Origin: PALSA-505 sp035308365
GTDB lineage: Bacteria > Actinomycetota > Actinomycetes > Streptosporangiales > Streptosporangiaceae
Reading direction: 5' to 3'
NCBI GenBank assembly: GCA_035308365.1
Contig: DATGGU010000151.1
Coordinates: forward strand, 28,832-92,831
DNA length: 64,000 nt
The notes beneath the pieces are model-generated. The model was not told the DNA's origin. It ran no database searches and was given only the letters and a program-made list of their open reading frames with translations. This document shows positions 24,316-32,351 of this stretch, piece by piece (the first letter of the stretch is position 1; every line of letters starts with the position of its first letter). The position numbers and the translations under genes are program-made.

Positions 24316-24661
24316 CTACCACCGCGCTGCCGTAGGCGACGATCTCGGTGAGCTGCTGGCCGATCTCGGATGAGTCGAACCGCATCGCCACGATCGCGTT
24401 GGCCCCCATCAACCGGGCGTTCTCGATCATCCGGTCGACCGCGTGACGGCGGCTGTTCTCGAGCAGTTCGGTGTACTGGCCGACCTCACCCTGGCGTAGC
24501 TGCTTGAAGGCGGCCCCCATCGACTTCACGAACCCCATGCTGCGCACGACCAGGCCGAACGCCAGGCCCAGGTCCCTTTCGACGGTGTAACCCTGCAGCG
24601 CGAACCCGGTCGTGACCGGGAGGCTGCCGGGCGAATCCCCGGTAGTAGACATGGAATGCAT
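24299..24661 (-). CDS. YbjQ/DUF74 family protein
   Basis: A 120-residue protein (in-frame ATG at 24652 possible). The pattern TTGFALQGYTVERDLG, then a helical region and LMGANAIVAMRFDSSEIG and VAYGSAVVV, is that of the YbjQ (heavy-metal-binding-like) family, which forms pentameric rings of unknown role. A DUF1707-like segment in another frame follows directly. The upstream neighbour in the same direction is the beta-helix gene, 25 bp away. Confidence 0.8.
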   Translation of the reverse strand: MHSMSTTGDSPGSLPVTTGFALQGYTVERDLGLAFGLVVRSMGFVKSMGAAFKQLRQGEVGQYTELLENSRRHAVDRMIENARLMGANAIVAMRFDSSEIGQQLTEIVAYGSAVVVRPSV

Positions 24662-24685
24662 ACAGTCACACCCGGGCGCCCACTG

Positions 24686-26449
24686 TCACTCCGGCACGGC
24701 CGGGCCGGGCAGCCTGTAGTGCGCCTCGTAGGCGCCGATGTCACAGGCCAGGCCCCACGGGCGGGACATCCCGCGCTGATCGGTGAGCGGGCAGCCGGAT
24801 GTCGCCGGGAGGCCGCCGGCATTGATGGCCGGGCTTCCGGTCAGCAACGCTTCCGTGCTGGTCGGGCCTCCGTTGCTGGCCAGCGGGCCGAGCTTCGGGT
24901 TGACCCCGGACAGGTCGGTAGGCCGGGACAGGCCACAGGATCTGTCGGTGGCCAGGTTGTACCCGTTCGACTTGAACAGCCGAGCCTGGCAGTCGGGCTC
25001 TGCGCCGTTCGTGGCCAGGATTGTTCCCGTGGCATAGATGGGATTCTGGCCGGCGATGTTCCCCGAAGCATTGTTCTGCAGTGTGTCGAACGACAGATAG
25101 ACCACCCCACCGCTGTTGGCGGGATTGACGATGGCGCCGCCACCTGCCGGTGTTGTCGTGTTGCCGGCCACCGTGCTGTTGGACAGGTGAAGCGTCCCGC
25201 CGCCCTGGATCATCGCAACGGCAGCAGAGCCGGGCAGCCCTTTGCTGCCAGCGGTGTTGTCCGCGATCGTGCTCCCGGTGATGAAGTCGGGGCCGCCCAC
25301 GGTCAGCACACCGGCGGACGTGGCGGCGTGGTTCCCCACGATGGTGGAATCCGTGATCGTCATACGCCCGAACGCGCCGGAGAAATCGCCGATCGCGGCA
25401 CCTTCGTAGGCAGTGTTTCCGGAGATCGTGCTGCCGCTGATCGTGCCGACGCCGAGCAGCCCGCCGTCCGGGGCACGGCCACCCGAGTTGTTGTCGATCA
25501 CACTGCCGACCACGGTGGCACCTCCGTCGGAGGCGATCCCCCCGGCGCCGTCCCCGCCGGTGTTGCCGGAGACATCGCTGTCCTCGACGGTCAGGACCAG
25601 CCGGGGAGCGTACGGCGGAAGCTGCCCGGTGCAGTGCCCGTAGGCACACACCCGGGGCCGCACCGCCGGCGCGCCAGGCAGAGCCGGATGCCCGTTCTGC
25701 CCGTTGAAGATCCCGCCACCCCAGTTGGCGAAGGTGGAGTTGCCGGTGATCGTGCTCGACACCACGAGCACGGAGCCCGCGACGTTCCTGGGGCCGCCGT
25801 TCTGGATGCCGCCACCTCCCCAGCCGCCGCCGCTGTTGTGCTCGATGCTGCTCCCGGTGACCACCAGCGACCCGCCGGCGTTGTCCACCCCGCCACCGGC
25901 CCCGGCCACGTTGTCATCGATGGCGCTGCCGGCGATGGTGAGCCGCCCGCTGTTGTACACGCCTCCGCCGTACACGTCCGGGCCGACGTGGCCCTCGGTA
26001 ATCTGCACCGCGTCAAGACCGGCGGTCGCGGACGCTCTCACCGTCATGACCCGGAAGGCACGGCCGCCGCTGATCACTGTCCGCCCGGGCCCGGCTCCGT
26101 CGATCACGATGTTCCCAGGCCCCGGGGAGCTGGCACCTACGGTGAGGGTGCCGAGCCGCAGGCGGTAGTACCCGGCTGGGACGAAGATGCTGACGGCGCT
26201 GTGGGCTGGCGCGGCGTCCGCTTCCTCGATCGCCGCGCGCAGCGTGCACCGCCCCGCTTTGTCCGCGCAGCGGCCATCACCCGGATGGGCATCGTGCGCG
26301 TCGGCGCTGGTTGTCACCGTAAATTTCAGCCTGCTGGCGGCTGTGGCCGGCGAGGCGGAGCTGATCGAAGCGAGCAGACACCCGGCTCCCATTGCGGCGG
26401 CCAGCGCCCGGCGGGCGGGCGGACCTGTCCGGTTGCGCAGTCGGTGCAT
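24686..26449 (-). CDS. Secreted right-handed beta-helix protein with CSLREA and choice-of-anchor Q ends
   Basis: A 587-residue protein from an ATG with GGGAGG upstream. A signal peptide (AAAMGAGCLLASISSASPA) precedes a CSLREA-like segment, VTTSADAHD then DGRCADKAGRCTLRAAIEEA. Many short parallel beta-helix coils follow (repeats of GSxIxxNxAGxxGGG type). The C-terminal GGPTSTEALLTGSPAINAG and DIGAYE are the signature of choice-of-anchor Q proteins. Such proteins are exported and may bind or modify polysaccharides; no catalytic residues could be assigned. Confidence 0.88.
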   Translation of the reverse strand: MHRLRNRTGPPARRALAAAMGAGCLLASISSASPATAASRLKFTVTTSADAHDAHPGDGRCADKAGRCTLRAAIEEADAAPAHSAVSIFVPAGYYRLRLGTLTVGASSPGPGNIVIDGAGPGRTVISGGRAFRVMTVRASATAGLDAVQITEGHVGPDVYGGGVYNSGRLTIAGSAIDDNVAGAGGGVDNAGGSLVVTGSSIEHNSGGGWGGGGIQNGGPRNVAGSVLVVSSTITGNSTFANWGGGIFNGQNGHPALPGAPAVRPRVCAYGHCTGQLPPYAPRLVLTVEDSDVSGNTGGDGAGGIASDGGATVVGSVIDNNSGGRAPDGGLLGVGTISGSTISGNTAYEGAAIGDFSGAFGRMTITDSTIVGNHAATSAGVLTVGGPDFITGSTIADNTAGSKGLPGSAAVAMIQGGGTLHLSNSTVAGNTTTPAGGGAIVNPANSGGVVYLSFDTLQNNASGNIAGQNPIYATGTILATNGAEPDCQARLFKSNGYNLATDRSCGLSRPTDLSGVNPKLGPLASNGGPTSTEALLTGSPAINAGGLPATSGCPLTDQRGMSRPWGLACDIGAYEAHYRLPGPAVPE

Positions 26450-26590
26450 CGCGGTCCCTCCCACCGCGAACGCTATCGTTTTCAGATATCAACACGGAAG
26501 CCCACGCGCCCCCGGCCGAGGTGCCTCAGCCCCGCGACCAGGATGCCGGTGAGAAGGGCCGCGTAGCGCCCGTCCGGGTCCGGTCGGGGT

Positions 26591-26609
26591 CCGGGGGCTC
26601 GGCCCCCGG
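26591..26609. terminator. GC-rich hairpin downstream of the tRNA
   Basis: CCGGGGGC and GCCCCCGG pair around a TCG loop, ~60 bp beyond the tRNA 3' end in its direction of transcription. There is no U-tract. A second weaker stem (around 26631-26656) lies nearer the tRNA. Confidence 0.4.
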
Positions 26610-26670
26610 GTCAATACTGCGGCCCTCGGGAAAGGCGCCCGAAGGGCACCGGCCAGGCAAGGCCGGCTCG

Positions 26671-26743
26671 TGGGGCCGGTGGGATTCGAACCCACACTGG
26701 CAGGATCCTAAATCCTGTGCCTCTGCCATTGGGCTACGGCCCC
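26671..26743 (-). tRNA. tRNA with UAG anticodon on a class I body (Leu by anticodon)
   Basis: The cloverleaf is complete: acceptor GGGGCCG/CGGCCCC, D stem GCCC/AGGC, anticodon stem CAGGA/TCCTG with loop TTTAGGA, 5-nt variable loop, T stem GTGGG/CCCAC with TTCGAAT, and A73; CCA is not encoded. Anticodon UAG reads CUA (Leu), and G37 and A73 fit that, but the 73-nt body lacks the long variable arm expected of bacterial tRNA-Leu. The amino-acid identity is therefore inferred from the anticodon only. Confidence 0.85.
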
Positions 26744-26751
26744 GGCGCAGG

Positions 26752-27252
26752 TCAGACGCCTAGCTCTTGGCGGAGCCTGGCGACGTGGCCGGTCGCTTTG
26801 ACGGCATATTGGGCCTTCTCGATGAACCCGTCCGGGTCGATGACGAAGGTGGACCTGATGACGCCGACGGTCTCCTTGCCGTAGAGCATTTTCTCGCCGT
26901 AGGCGCCGTAGGCGGCGAGCACCTCCCGGCCGGGGTCGGACAGCAGGGTGAAGTTCAGGCCCTCCTTGTCCCGGAACTTGGCCAGCTTCTGCGGTTGATC
27001 CGGGGAGATGCCGATGACCGTCATGCCCGCGGCGGTGAGGCCGGACAGGCTGTCCCGGAAGTCACAGGCTTGCTTGGTGCAGCCGGGGGTCATCGCGGCC
27101 GGGTAGAAGTAGACGACCACGCGCTTGCCGCGCAGCGAGGACAGGGTTACCGGGTTGCCGTCGGCGTCGTTCAGGGTGAAGTCCGGCGCCTTCTCACCCG
27201 GTGCCAGCCGCTTGCCGTCCACGCCCTCTCCCTTCGGCCAGGTGGAACTCAC
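26752..27252 (-). CDS. bcp: Thioredoxin-dependent thiol peroxidase (Bcp/PrxQ)
   Basis: A 166-residue PrxQ-type peroxiredoxin. The peroxidatic Cys58 in PAAMTPGCTKQACDF is followed five residues later by Cys63, the PrxQ-type resolving cysteine. It reduces hydroperoxides in the cytoplasm using thioredoxin. FTLNDADGNPVTLSSLRGK is the usual N-terminal block. The tRNA gene lies 8 bp beyond its stop on the same strand. Confidence 0.93.
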   Translation of the reverse strand: MSSTWPKGEGVDGKRLAPGEKAPDFTLNDADGNPVTLSSLRGKRVVVYFYPAAMTPGCTKQACDFRDSLSGLTAAGMTVIGISPDQPQKLAKFRDKEGLNFTLLSDPGREVLAAYGAYGEKMLYGKETVGVIRSTFVIDPDGFIEKAQYAVKATGHVARLRQELGV

Positions 27253-27475
27253 CTACGGTACAGGCACGGCGGAGGTGTTGTTAGCCGGGCGGCTGGCCGG
27301 GTAGCTGAGCACCGGGCGGCGCGATGGGAGGTTACCGACCATGAAGCCGGTTCGTAATATATTGATCCTTGGTGGCCATGGGCCCAGTTTGGCCATCGGG
27401 TCGCCCGGGGGCTCATTGAAATCACCAGCTGACCGCCCGTATCCACCGGCACGCTGCCAGGCGAGGAAAGGTCTG

Positions 27476-28330
27476 ATGCTGTCGCATTCGATACCAGCCG
27501 CAGGGCTGAAGAAGATCATAATGACGGGCGCCGCGGGCGTGGCGGTGATCTTGCTGGCCGCGGGCTGCGGAGGGCATTCCACCACTCACACCGGGACCGG
27601 TGCCCTATCCCCGATCCAGGCGATCACCCTGGCCGCCCACCAGGCCGAGGCGATCAACTCGGCCGCGTTCACGCTGGATGTCCAGACGACGGGTGCGACC
27701 AGCGAGAACGTGGCTGGCACCATACAGGCCCGGTTCCGGCCCAGCGTGCTCGCCAATGAGGACTTCAGCACGCTGACCGTCAACGGCCGCAGTATCCCCG
27801 GCGGAATACATGAGATTCTGAACAGCCAGACCGCCTACATGAAGATGGCCATCCTTCAGCAGGAGCTGGGCAAGCCCTGGGTCCGGCTTTCGTACGCCGA
27901 GCTGCGCCAGGCGACCGGGCTTAATCTTGGCCAGCTCGTCCAGCAGGTTCAGGACTACAACCCAATGGTGCAGACGCAGATGCTGGCCGGTGCCAAGGAC
28001 GTCAAGACGGTTGGCACGCAGACCATCGACGGTGTCAAGACCACCGAGTACACCGGCACCTACACGATATCGGCCGCGTTGGCCAAGATCCCGTCCGGCC
28101 TCCGGGGCTTTGTGCAGAAGCAGGCCCAGTCGATGAAGCTCGGCGCCGTCCAGTTCAAGGCGTGGATCGACGCTCAGCATCAGATCCGCAAGATCATCAC
28201 CGTCGAGCACGGCACATCCACGCAGATCACCGTGACCGTGCAGGTCACCGCCATCAACCAGCCGGTCAGCGTGACCTATCCACCGGCCAGCGAGGTTGCC
28301 ACGATCCCGGCCGACGCATTGCGGGGCTGA
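27476..28330 (+). CDS. LppX/LprG-like lipoprotein
   Basis: A 284-residue protein from an ATG preceded by GAGGAAAGG; the frame is open further upstream but without a ribosome-binding site. Signal peptide and lipobox VILLAAGC are clear. The mature part (NSAAFTLDVQTTG, IHEILNSQTAYMKM, VDGVKTTEYTGTY-like strand blocks, WIDAQHQIRKI) fits the LolA-like half-barrel of actinobacterial LppX/LprAFG lipoproteins, which carry lipids across the envelope. Its 3' end overlaps the convergent rdgB tail by 65 bp. Confidence 0.75.
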   Translation: MLSHSIPAAGLKKIIMTGAAGVAVILLAAGCGGHSTTHTGTGALSPIQAITLAAHQAEAINSAAFTLDVQTTGATSENVAGTIQARFRPSVLANEDFSTLTVNGRSIPGGIHEILNSQTAYMKMAILQQELGKPWVRLSYAELRQATGLNLGQLVQQVQDYNPMVQTQMLAGAKDVKTVGTQTIDGVKTTEYTGTYTISAALAKIPSGLRGFVQKQAQSMKLGAVQFKAWIDAQHQIRKIITVEHGTSTQITVTVQVTAINQPVSVTYPPASEVATIPADALRG

Positions 28331-29060
28331 CGAGGCCGGCCCGCATCGTAAGAGAGCCCGCTTGATTCACATAACGGATGAGCATCAATGGCGAGGCTTG
28401 CTCAGAACCCGCTGACTGATTTACATACCTGCAGGCTAAGTCTCGCTGCAGCAATTCGGCGATCACCGGGGCCAGGGCGCGCAGTGCCCTGCCCCGGTGG
28501 CTGATCGCGTCCTTGTCCGCCGGTTCCATCTCGGCCGTGGTGATCTCGGAGGCGTCGGGCAGGAAGATCGGGTCGTAGCCGAAGCCGTTCGTTCCCCGCG
28601 GGGACGTCGCGAGGCGGCCATACAGGCGGCCTTCCACGACCCGCTCGGCGTCCTCATCCGGAGCGTTCGGCAGGACGAACGCGGCAGTGCAGGCGAAGTA
28701 CGCGCCGCGGTCCTCCGCCGCGACGTCGGTGAGCTGGGCGAGGACCAGATCCAGGTTGGCCTGGTCGTCGCCGTGCCGCCCGGCCCAGCGGGCGGACAGC
28801 ACGCCCGGCATCCCGTTCAGCGCGTCGACACAGAGCCCGGAATCGTCGGCGACGGCGGGCAACCCGGTGAACTTGGCCGCCGAGCGCGCCTTGAGCAGCG
28901 CGTTCTGCTCGAACGTGCGGCCGGTCTCGGTCACGTCGGGAGCGTTGGGGAACTCGGCCAGGGTGACCAGGCTGACCTGGACCCGGCTGGCTTCGAGGAT
29001 CCTGGACAGCTCGGTGAGCTTGGCGGCGTTCCTGGTGGCGAGGACGATTCTGCGGGTCAC
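28266..29060 (-). CDS. rdgB: dITP/XTP pyrophosphatase RdgB/HAM1 with a 60-residue C-terminal tail
   Basis: A 264-residue protein. The HAM1 fold covers residues 4-204 (VLATRNAAKLTEL, ADDSGLCVDAL, GFGYDPIF, ISHRGRALRAL) and matches the usual ~200-residue length. It removes non-canonical purine triphosphates from the nucleotide pool. The last ~60 residues (from QRDLACRYVNQS) are not part of the family; they come from more AT-rich sequence holding an imperfect ~25-bp direct repeat and overlap the convergent lipoprotein gene. The GTG start overlaps the rph stop by 4 bp. Confidence 0.92.
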   Translation of the reverse strand: MTRRIVLATRNAAKLTELSRILEASRVQVSLVTLAEFPNAPDVTETGRTFEQNALLKARSAAKFTGLPAVADDSGLCVDALNGMPGVLSARWAGRHGDDQANLDLVLAQLTDVAAEDRGAYFACTAAFVLPNAPDEDAERVVEGRLYGRLATSPRGTNGFGYDPIFLPDASEITTAEMEPADKDAISHRGRALRALAPVIAELLQRDLACRYVNQSAGSEQASPLMLIRYVNQAGSLTMRAGLVSPAMRRPGSWQPRWPVDRSR

Positions 29061-29785
29061 CCGGGTTCCCCGGCGAGCACCTCGCGCTGCAGTCTGGTCA
29101 GCTCGGCGCAGCCATCCACGGCGAGGCCGAGCAGCCGGTCGAGCATGTCACGGCCGAACGGCTCGCGCTCGGCCGTGCCCTGGATTTCGACGAACCCGCC
29201 GTCGCCGGTGCAGACCACATTCATGTCTGTCTCCGCGATCACGTCCTCGTCGTAGCAGAGGTCGAGCCTGGGCTGCCCGGCCACGATGCCGACGCTGATC
29301 GCGGCCACCGAGCCGAGCAGCGGATCGCCCTTGCACCGCTTACGGGCGCAAAGCCAGCTCACCGCGTCGGCGAGGGCCACGTACCCGCCGGTGACCGCGG
29401 CGGTCCTGGTGCCGCCGTCGGCCTGCAGCACGTCGCAGTCGACGATGATCGTGTTGTCGCCCAGCGCCTTGAAGTCCACGCAGGCGCGCAGCGACCGGCC
29501 GACCAGCCGGGAGATCTCCTGGGTGCGGCCGCCGGGCCTGCCCTTGACCGACTCACGGTCGCTGCGGGTGTTGGTCGCGCGCGGCAGCATCGCGTACTCG
29601 CCGGTCACCCAGCCAAGGCCACTGCCCCGGCGCCACCTCGGGACGTCCTCGGTCACACTGGCCGCACAGAGCACCCTGGTCGCGCCGAACTCGACGAGCA
29701 CGGAGCCCTCGGCGTGGCCGAGCCAGCCCCGGGTGAACTTGATCGTGCGCAACTGGTCGGGATTGCGTCCATCTGGCCTTGACAT
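29057..29785 (-). CDS. rph: RNase PH
   Basis: A 242-residue phosphorolytic exoribonuclease that trims tRNA 3' ends. MSRPDGRNPDQLRTIKFTRG at the start, GWVTGEYAMLPRAT, SDRESVKGRPGGRTQEISRL and IIVDCDVLQADGGTRTAAV are family hallmarks, and the length is normal. It sits between the MBL hydrolase and rdgB, the conserved actinobacterial order. Confidence 0.97.
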   Translation of the reverse strand: MSRPDGRNPDQLRTIKFTRGWLGHAEGSVLVEFGATRVLCAASVTEDVPRWRRGSGLGWVTGEYAMLPRATNTRSDRESVKGRPGGRTQEISRLVGRSLRACVDFKALGDNTIIVDCDVLQADGGTRTAAVTGGYVALADAVSWLCARKRCKGDPLLGSVAAISVGIVAGQPRLDLCYDEDVIAETDMNVVCTGDGGFVEIQGTAEREPFGRDMLDRLLGLAVDGCAELTRLQREVLAGEPG

Positions 29786-29804
29786 GCCGGCCAGCCTAGC
29801 CGTT

Positions 29805-30554
29805 TCAGGACAGGTCGAAGACCTGACCCGAGGCAGCCAGCGTGATGGGACCGGTGAACACCCGCGCCGCTTCCTCGTGGCTGCGGGCCCGGTCGTTCCA
29901 CGGCACCAGGTGGGTCAGCACCAGGTGGCCGGTGCCCGCCCCGGCCGCGTGCTCGGCCGCCTGGCGGCCGGTCAGGTGCACGCCTGGCGGCAGATCCGGC
30001 CCGTCGAGGAAGGACGCCTCGCAGAGCATCAGGTCGCTGTCGCGGGCCAGTTCGGTGAGGACCGGTGACTCCCCGGTGTCCGCGGAGTAGGCCAGGCTGG
30101 CGCCCGCGTGCTCCAGCCGGAGGCCGAACGTCTCCACCGGGTGGTTGACGTGCCTGGCGGTCAGCCTGAACGGGCCGATCTGGCGATCTCCTTCGGTCAG
30201 GGTCTCGAAGCCGAACGCGGAGCGCATCTCGGGGCCGGGGTCCATGCTGTAGGCGCGGGTCATCCGGTCCGCGGTGCCCGGCGGGCCGTAGACCGGGATC
30301 GCTGGCCGGGCGCCGCCGGAGGCGTACAGCCGGGCCACTGTGTAGGAGCACAGGTCCAGGCAGTGGTCGGCGTGCAGGTGGCTCAGGCAGATGGCGTCGA
30401 CGTCGTACAGGCCGCAGTATCGTTGCAGGGCGCCGAGCGCACCGTTGCCAAGGTCGAGCAGCAGCCGGAACCCCTCGGCCTCCACCAGGTAACACGAGCC
30501 AGGGCTGTCCGGACCTGGGAAGCTCCCCGAACATCCGATCACGGTCAGGCGCAT
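29805..30554 (-). CDS. MBL-fold phosphodiesterase (Rv1339-like)
   Basis: A 249-residue metallo-beta-lactamase-fold protein. SHLHADHCLDL gives the HxHxDH metal motif, and AYSADTGES and LTHLVPWND supply the remaining ligands of the RNase Z-like subgroup. The M. tuberculosis homologue Rv1339, in the same context next to RNase PH, has been described as an atypical cAMP phosphodiesterase. In that species murI and a rhomboid-like gene lie on its other side; here a proS pseudogene lies there instead. Confidence 0.85.
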   Translation of the reverse strand: MRLTVIGCSGSFPGPDSPGSCYLVEAEGFRLLLDLGNGALGALQRYCGLYDVDAICLSHLHADHCLDLCSYTVARLYASGGARPAIPVYGPPGTADRMTRAYSMDPGPEMRSAFGFETLTEGDRQIGPFRLTARHVNHPVETFGLRLEHAGASLAYSADTGESPVLTELARDSDLMLCEASFLDGPDLPPGVHLTGRQAAEHAAGAGTGHLVLTHLVPWNDRARSHEEAARVFTGPITLAASGQVFDLS

Positions 30555-30694
30555 GAGCGTTCACGTTACGCCGGACGTGCGAGCGGTGACTAGGACGTAA
30601 GTTTGGGTTCGCCGTAGGGTGTGGTTCCGGCAGCGGAAGCACTGCGTTTCCCCGATCGGCGGCGTTCAGATCGCTGGAGGATGAGAGTTCGGTT

Positions 30695-31483
30695 ATGCGC
30701 TGGTCTCAGATGCACGTCCCGACGCTGCGGACCGACCCCGCCGACGCCGGCGCGCCGAGTCACCGGCTGCTGCTGCGGGCCGGGTATGTGCGGCAACTCA
30801 TGGCCGGGCACTACTCGCTGCTTCCGCTGGCCGTCCGGGTCCGGGCGAAGGTGATCGGGATCATCCGCGATGAGATGGACCGGATCGGCGCCCAGGAGTG
30901 AGGACCCAGGTGGTCTACTGCCCCTCGTGCGAATATGCGGCCAACATCGAGAAGGCAACCTCGCGGCTGGCCGACCCGGTGGACGAGGAAGGGCCCGCGG
31001 CGCCCGAGCGGTTCGCCACGCCGGGCGTGCGGACCATCGAGGATCTGGCGGCCGGCTACGGCGCGACGGGCGACCGGCAGATCAAGACGCTGGTATACGT
31101 GCTGGACGACGCCCTCACGCTGGTTCTGCTGCGCGGCGACCACGCACTGAACGAGCAGAAGCTGGTGGACGCGACGGGCGCCACGGCGGTCCGCCCGGCA
31201 CGCGCCGATGAGATCACCGAGGCGCTCGGGGCGATGCCGGGCAGTCTGGGCGCTTGGCGCCGCGGGTGTGGAGGTCATCATCGACGACCGGCCGGAGCGG
31301 CCAGGCGTGAAGTTCCGCGACGTGGAACTGACCGGGATCCCCTACCGGCTGACGGTCGGCAAGCGCGGCCTGGCCGAGGGCGCGGTCGAGTTCACCACCC
31401 GGAAAACCGGCGAGACGGTGAGCGTCCCGCTGGCCGAAGCGGCAGACCACGTCACGAAGGTGCTCGCGGCCGCCCTCGGGTGA
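30695..31483 (+). pseudogene. proS: Prolyl-tRNA synthetase pseudogene with two internal deletions
   Basis: Three parts of bacterial ProRS remain in the right order. First, residues 1-68 (MRWSQMHVPTLRTDP, YVRQLMAGHYSLLPLAVRVR, MDRIGAQE then stop). Second, the segment leading into and including part of the editing domain (VVYCPSCEYAANIEKATS, QIKTLVYVLDD, LVLLRGDHALNEQKLV). Third, the anticodon-binding end (VEVIIDDRPERPGVKFRD to the C-terminus). The sequence between pieces 1 and 2 (motifs 1 and 2) and between 2 and 3 (the rest of editing and motif 3) is missing, and the joints change frame. The original ribosome-binding site (GGAGG) survives. A functional proS must exist elsewhere. Confidence 0.88.
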
Positions 31484-31552
31484 GCGGCGGCTACCTGCCG
31501 ACGCGGGCAAGCCGCCCTCGGGTGAGCGGCGGCTACCTGCCGACGCGGGCAA
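31469..31552. repeat. 42-bp tandem duplication at convergent gene ends
   Basis: Two copies of a 42-bp unit (31469-31510, 31511-31552). The unit contains the proS-pseudogene stop on the plus strand and the thioesterase stop on the minus strand. Confidence 0.85.
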
Positions 31553-32351
31553 GCTGACGGCTCTGGGCCACCAGGCGGTCCGCCGAATCCCAGACCTCTG
31601 CCTCCTCGTCGAACCAGCCGTTACTGACATGCCGGCAGCGGGCGGCGATGCGCAGTGGGCCGGGGGCGGGGACGGCGCGCATGTGCCAGGTCAGCTCGAC
31701 CGTGGGCGCCCAGCCGATGGCGCCGAGCCCGAACACGACCGGCGGGAGGCCATCCACGGCGAAGGCAAGCAGATAGGCGTCCGGTTCCCGGCCGTCGCGC
31801 AGCCGGAAGTAGCCACGCATCTCGGGGAAGCCGCCGGGGTTGCGGTCGAGCCAGCCTGCCGTCGCCGGGTCGAGGCGCATGTCCACCTGGCCGTTGATGC
31901 CGCCGGCCGCCGGGACCTCGATGCACTCGTCCAGGGGTGGCAGGATGGGCGGCTCCCCCGTCCAGCTCAGAGCCTCGGCCGCACCAGCCGGGGTACCGGT
32001 CAGCGAGCCGGTGGCGATCATGGTTTCGATCATCGCCTCGTCATCTTGGATGAGCGAGGCCTTGGCCATGGCCGTGGTCTTGCCGTGCTTGAGCCAGGTT
32101 ACGGTGATCTGGGCCGGGGTGGCCCTGGGCACCCGGAGGAAGTGCGCGTTCGTGACGACCGGGTGCGGGTGCGGCGAGGTGTCGAGCACGGCCCGCAGCA
32201 TGGCCGCTATCAGCACGCCGCCGTTGACCGGGGCCGGGACACCGGCGGCGGGGGTGGGAGGGGCGAACCGCGGGTCGGGGCACATCTCGTAGCTGCCGTC
32301 GGAGATCCGGCGCACGGCAGTGGCCTCGTCAAATGCACCCGTGGCGGTCAC
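31533..32351 (-). CDS. Thioesterase-superfamily protein (double hotdog, TesB-like)
   Basis: About 272 residues from a GTG that overlaps the cysM stop (GTGA); a GTG two codons upstream is possible. NGGVLIAAMLRAVLD followed by ANAHFLR-like VVTNAHFLRVPRATPAQI and a second half with FGLGAIGWAPTVELTWHM and GWFDEEAEVWDSADRLVAQSRQLARVG is the double-hotdog acyl-CoA thioesterase family. The real substrate is unknown. It is translationally coupled to cysM. Confidence 0.8.
   Translation of the reverse strand: MTATGAFDEATAVRRISDGSYEMCPDPRFAPPTPAAGVPAPVNGGVLIAAMLRAVLDTSPHPHPVVTNAHFLRVPRATPAQITVTWLKHGKTTAMAKASLIQDDEAMIETMIATGSLTGTPAGAAEALSWTGEPPILPPLDECIEVPAAGGINGQVDMRLDPATAGWLDRNPGGFPEMRGYFRLRDGREPDAYLLAFAVDGLPPVVFGLGAIGWAPTVELTWHMRAVPAPGPLRIAARCRHVSNGWFDEEAEVWDSADRLVAQSRQLARVGR

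Noticed and set aside
30898..31557. Stand-alone YbaK/ProX-type editing deacylase gene
   Set aside because: The frame begins at a deletion joint inside proS, lacks a ribosome-binding site, and is flanked by collinear proS pieces, so pseudogene is the simpler reading.
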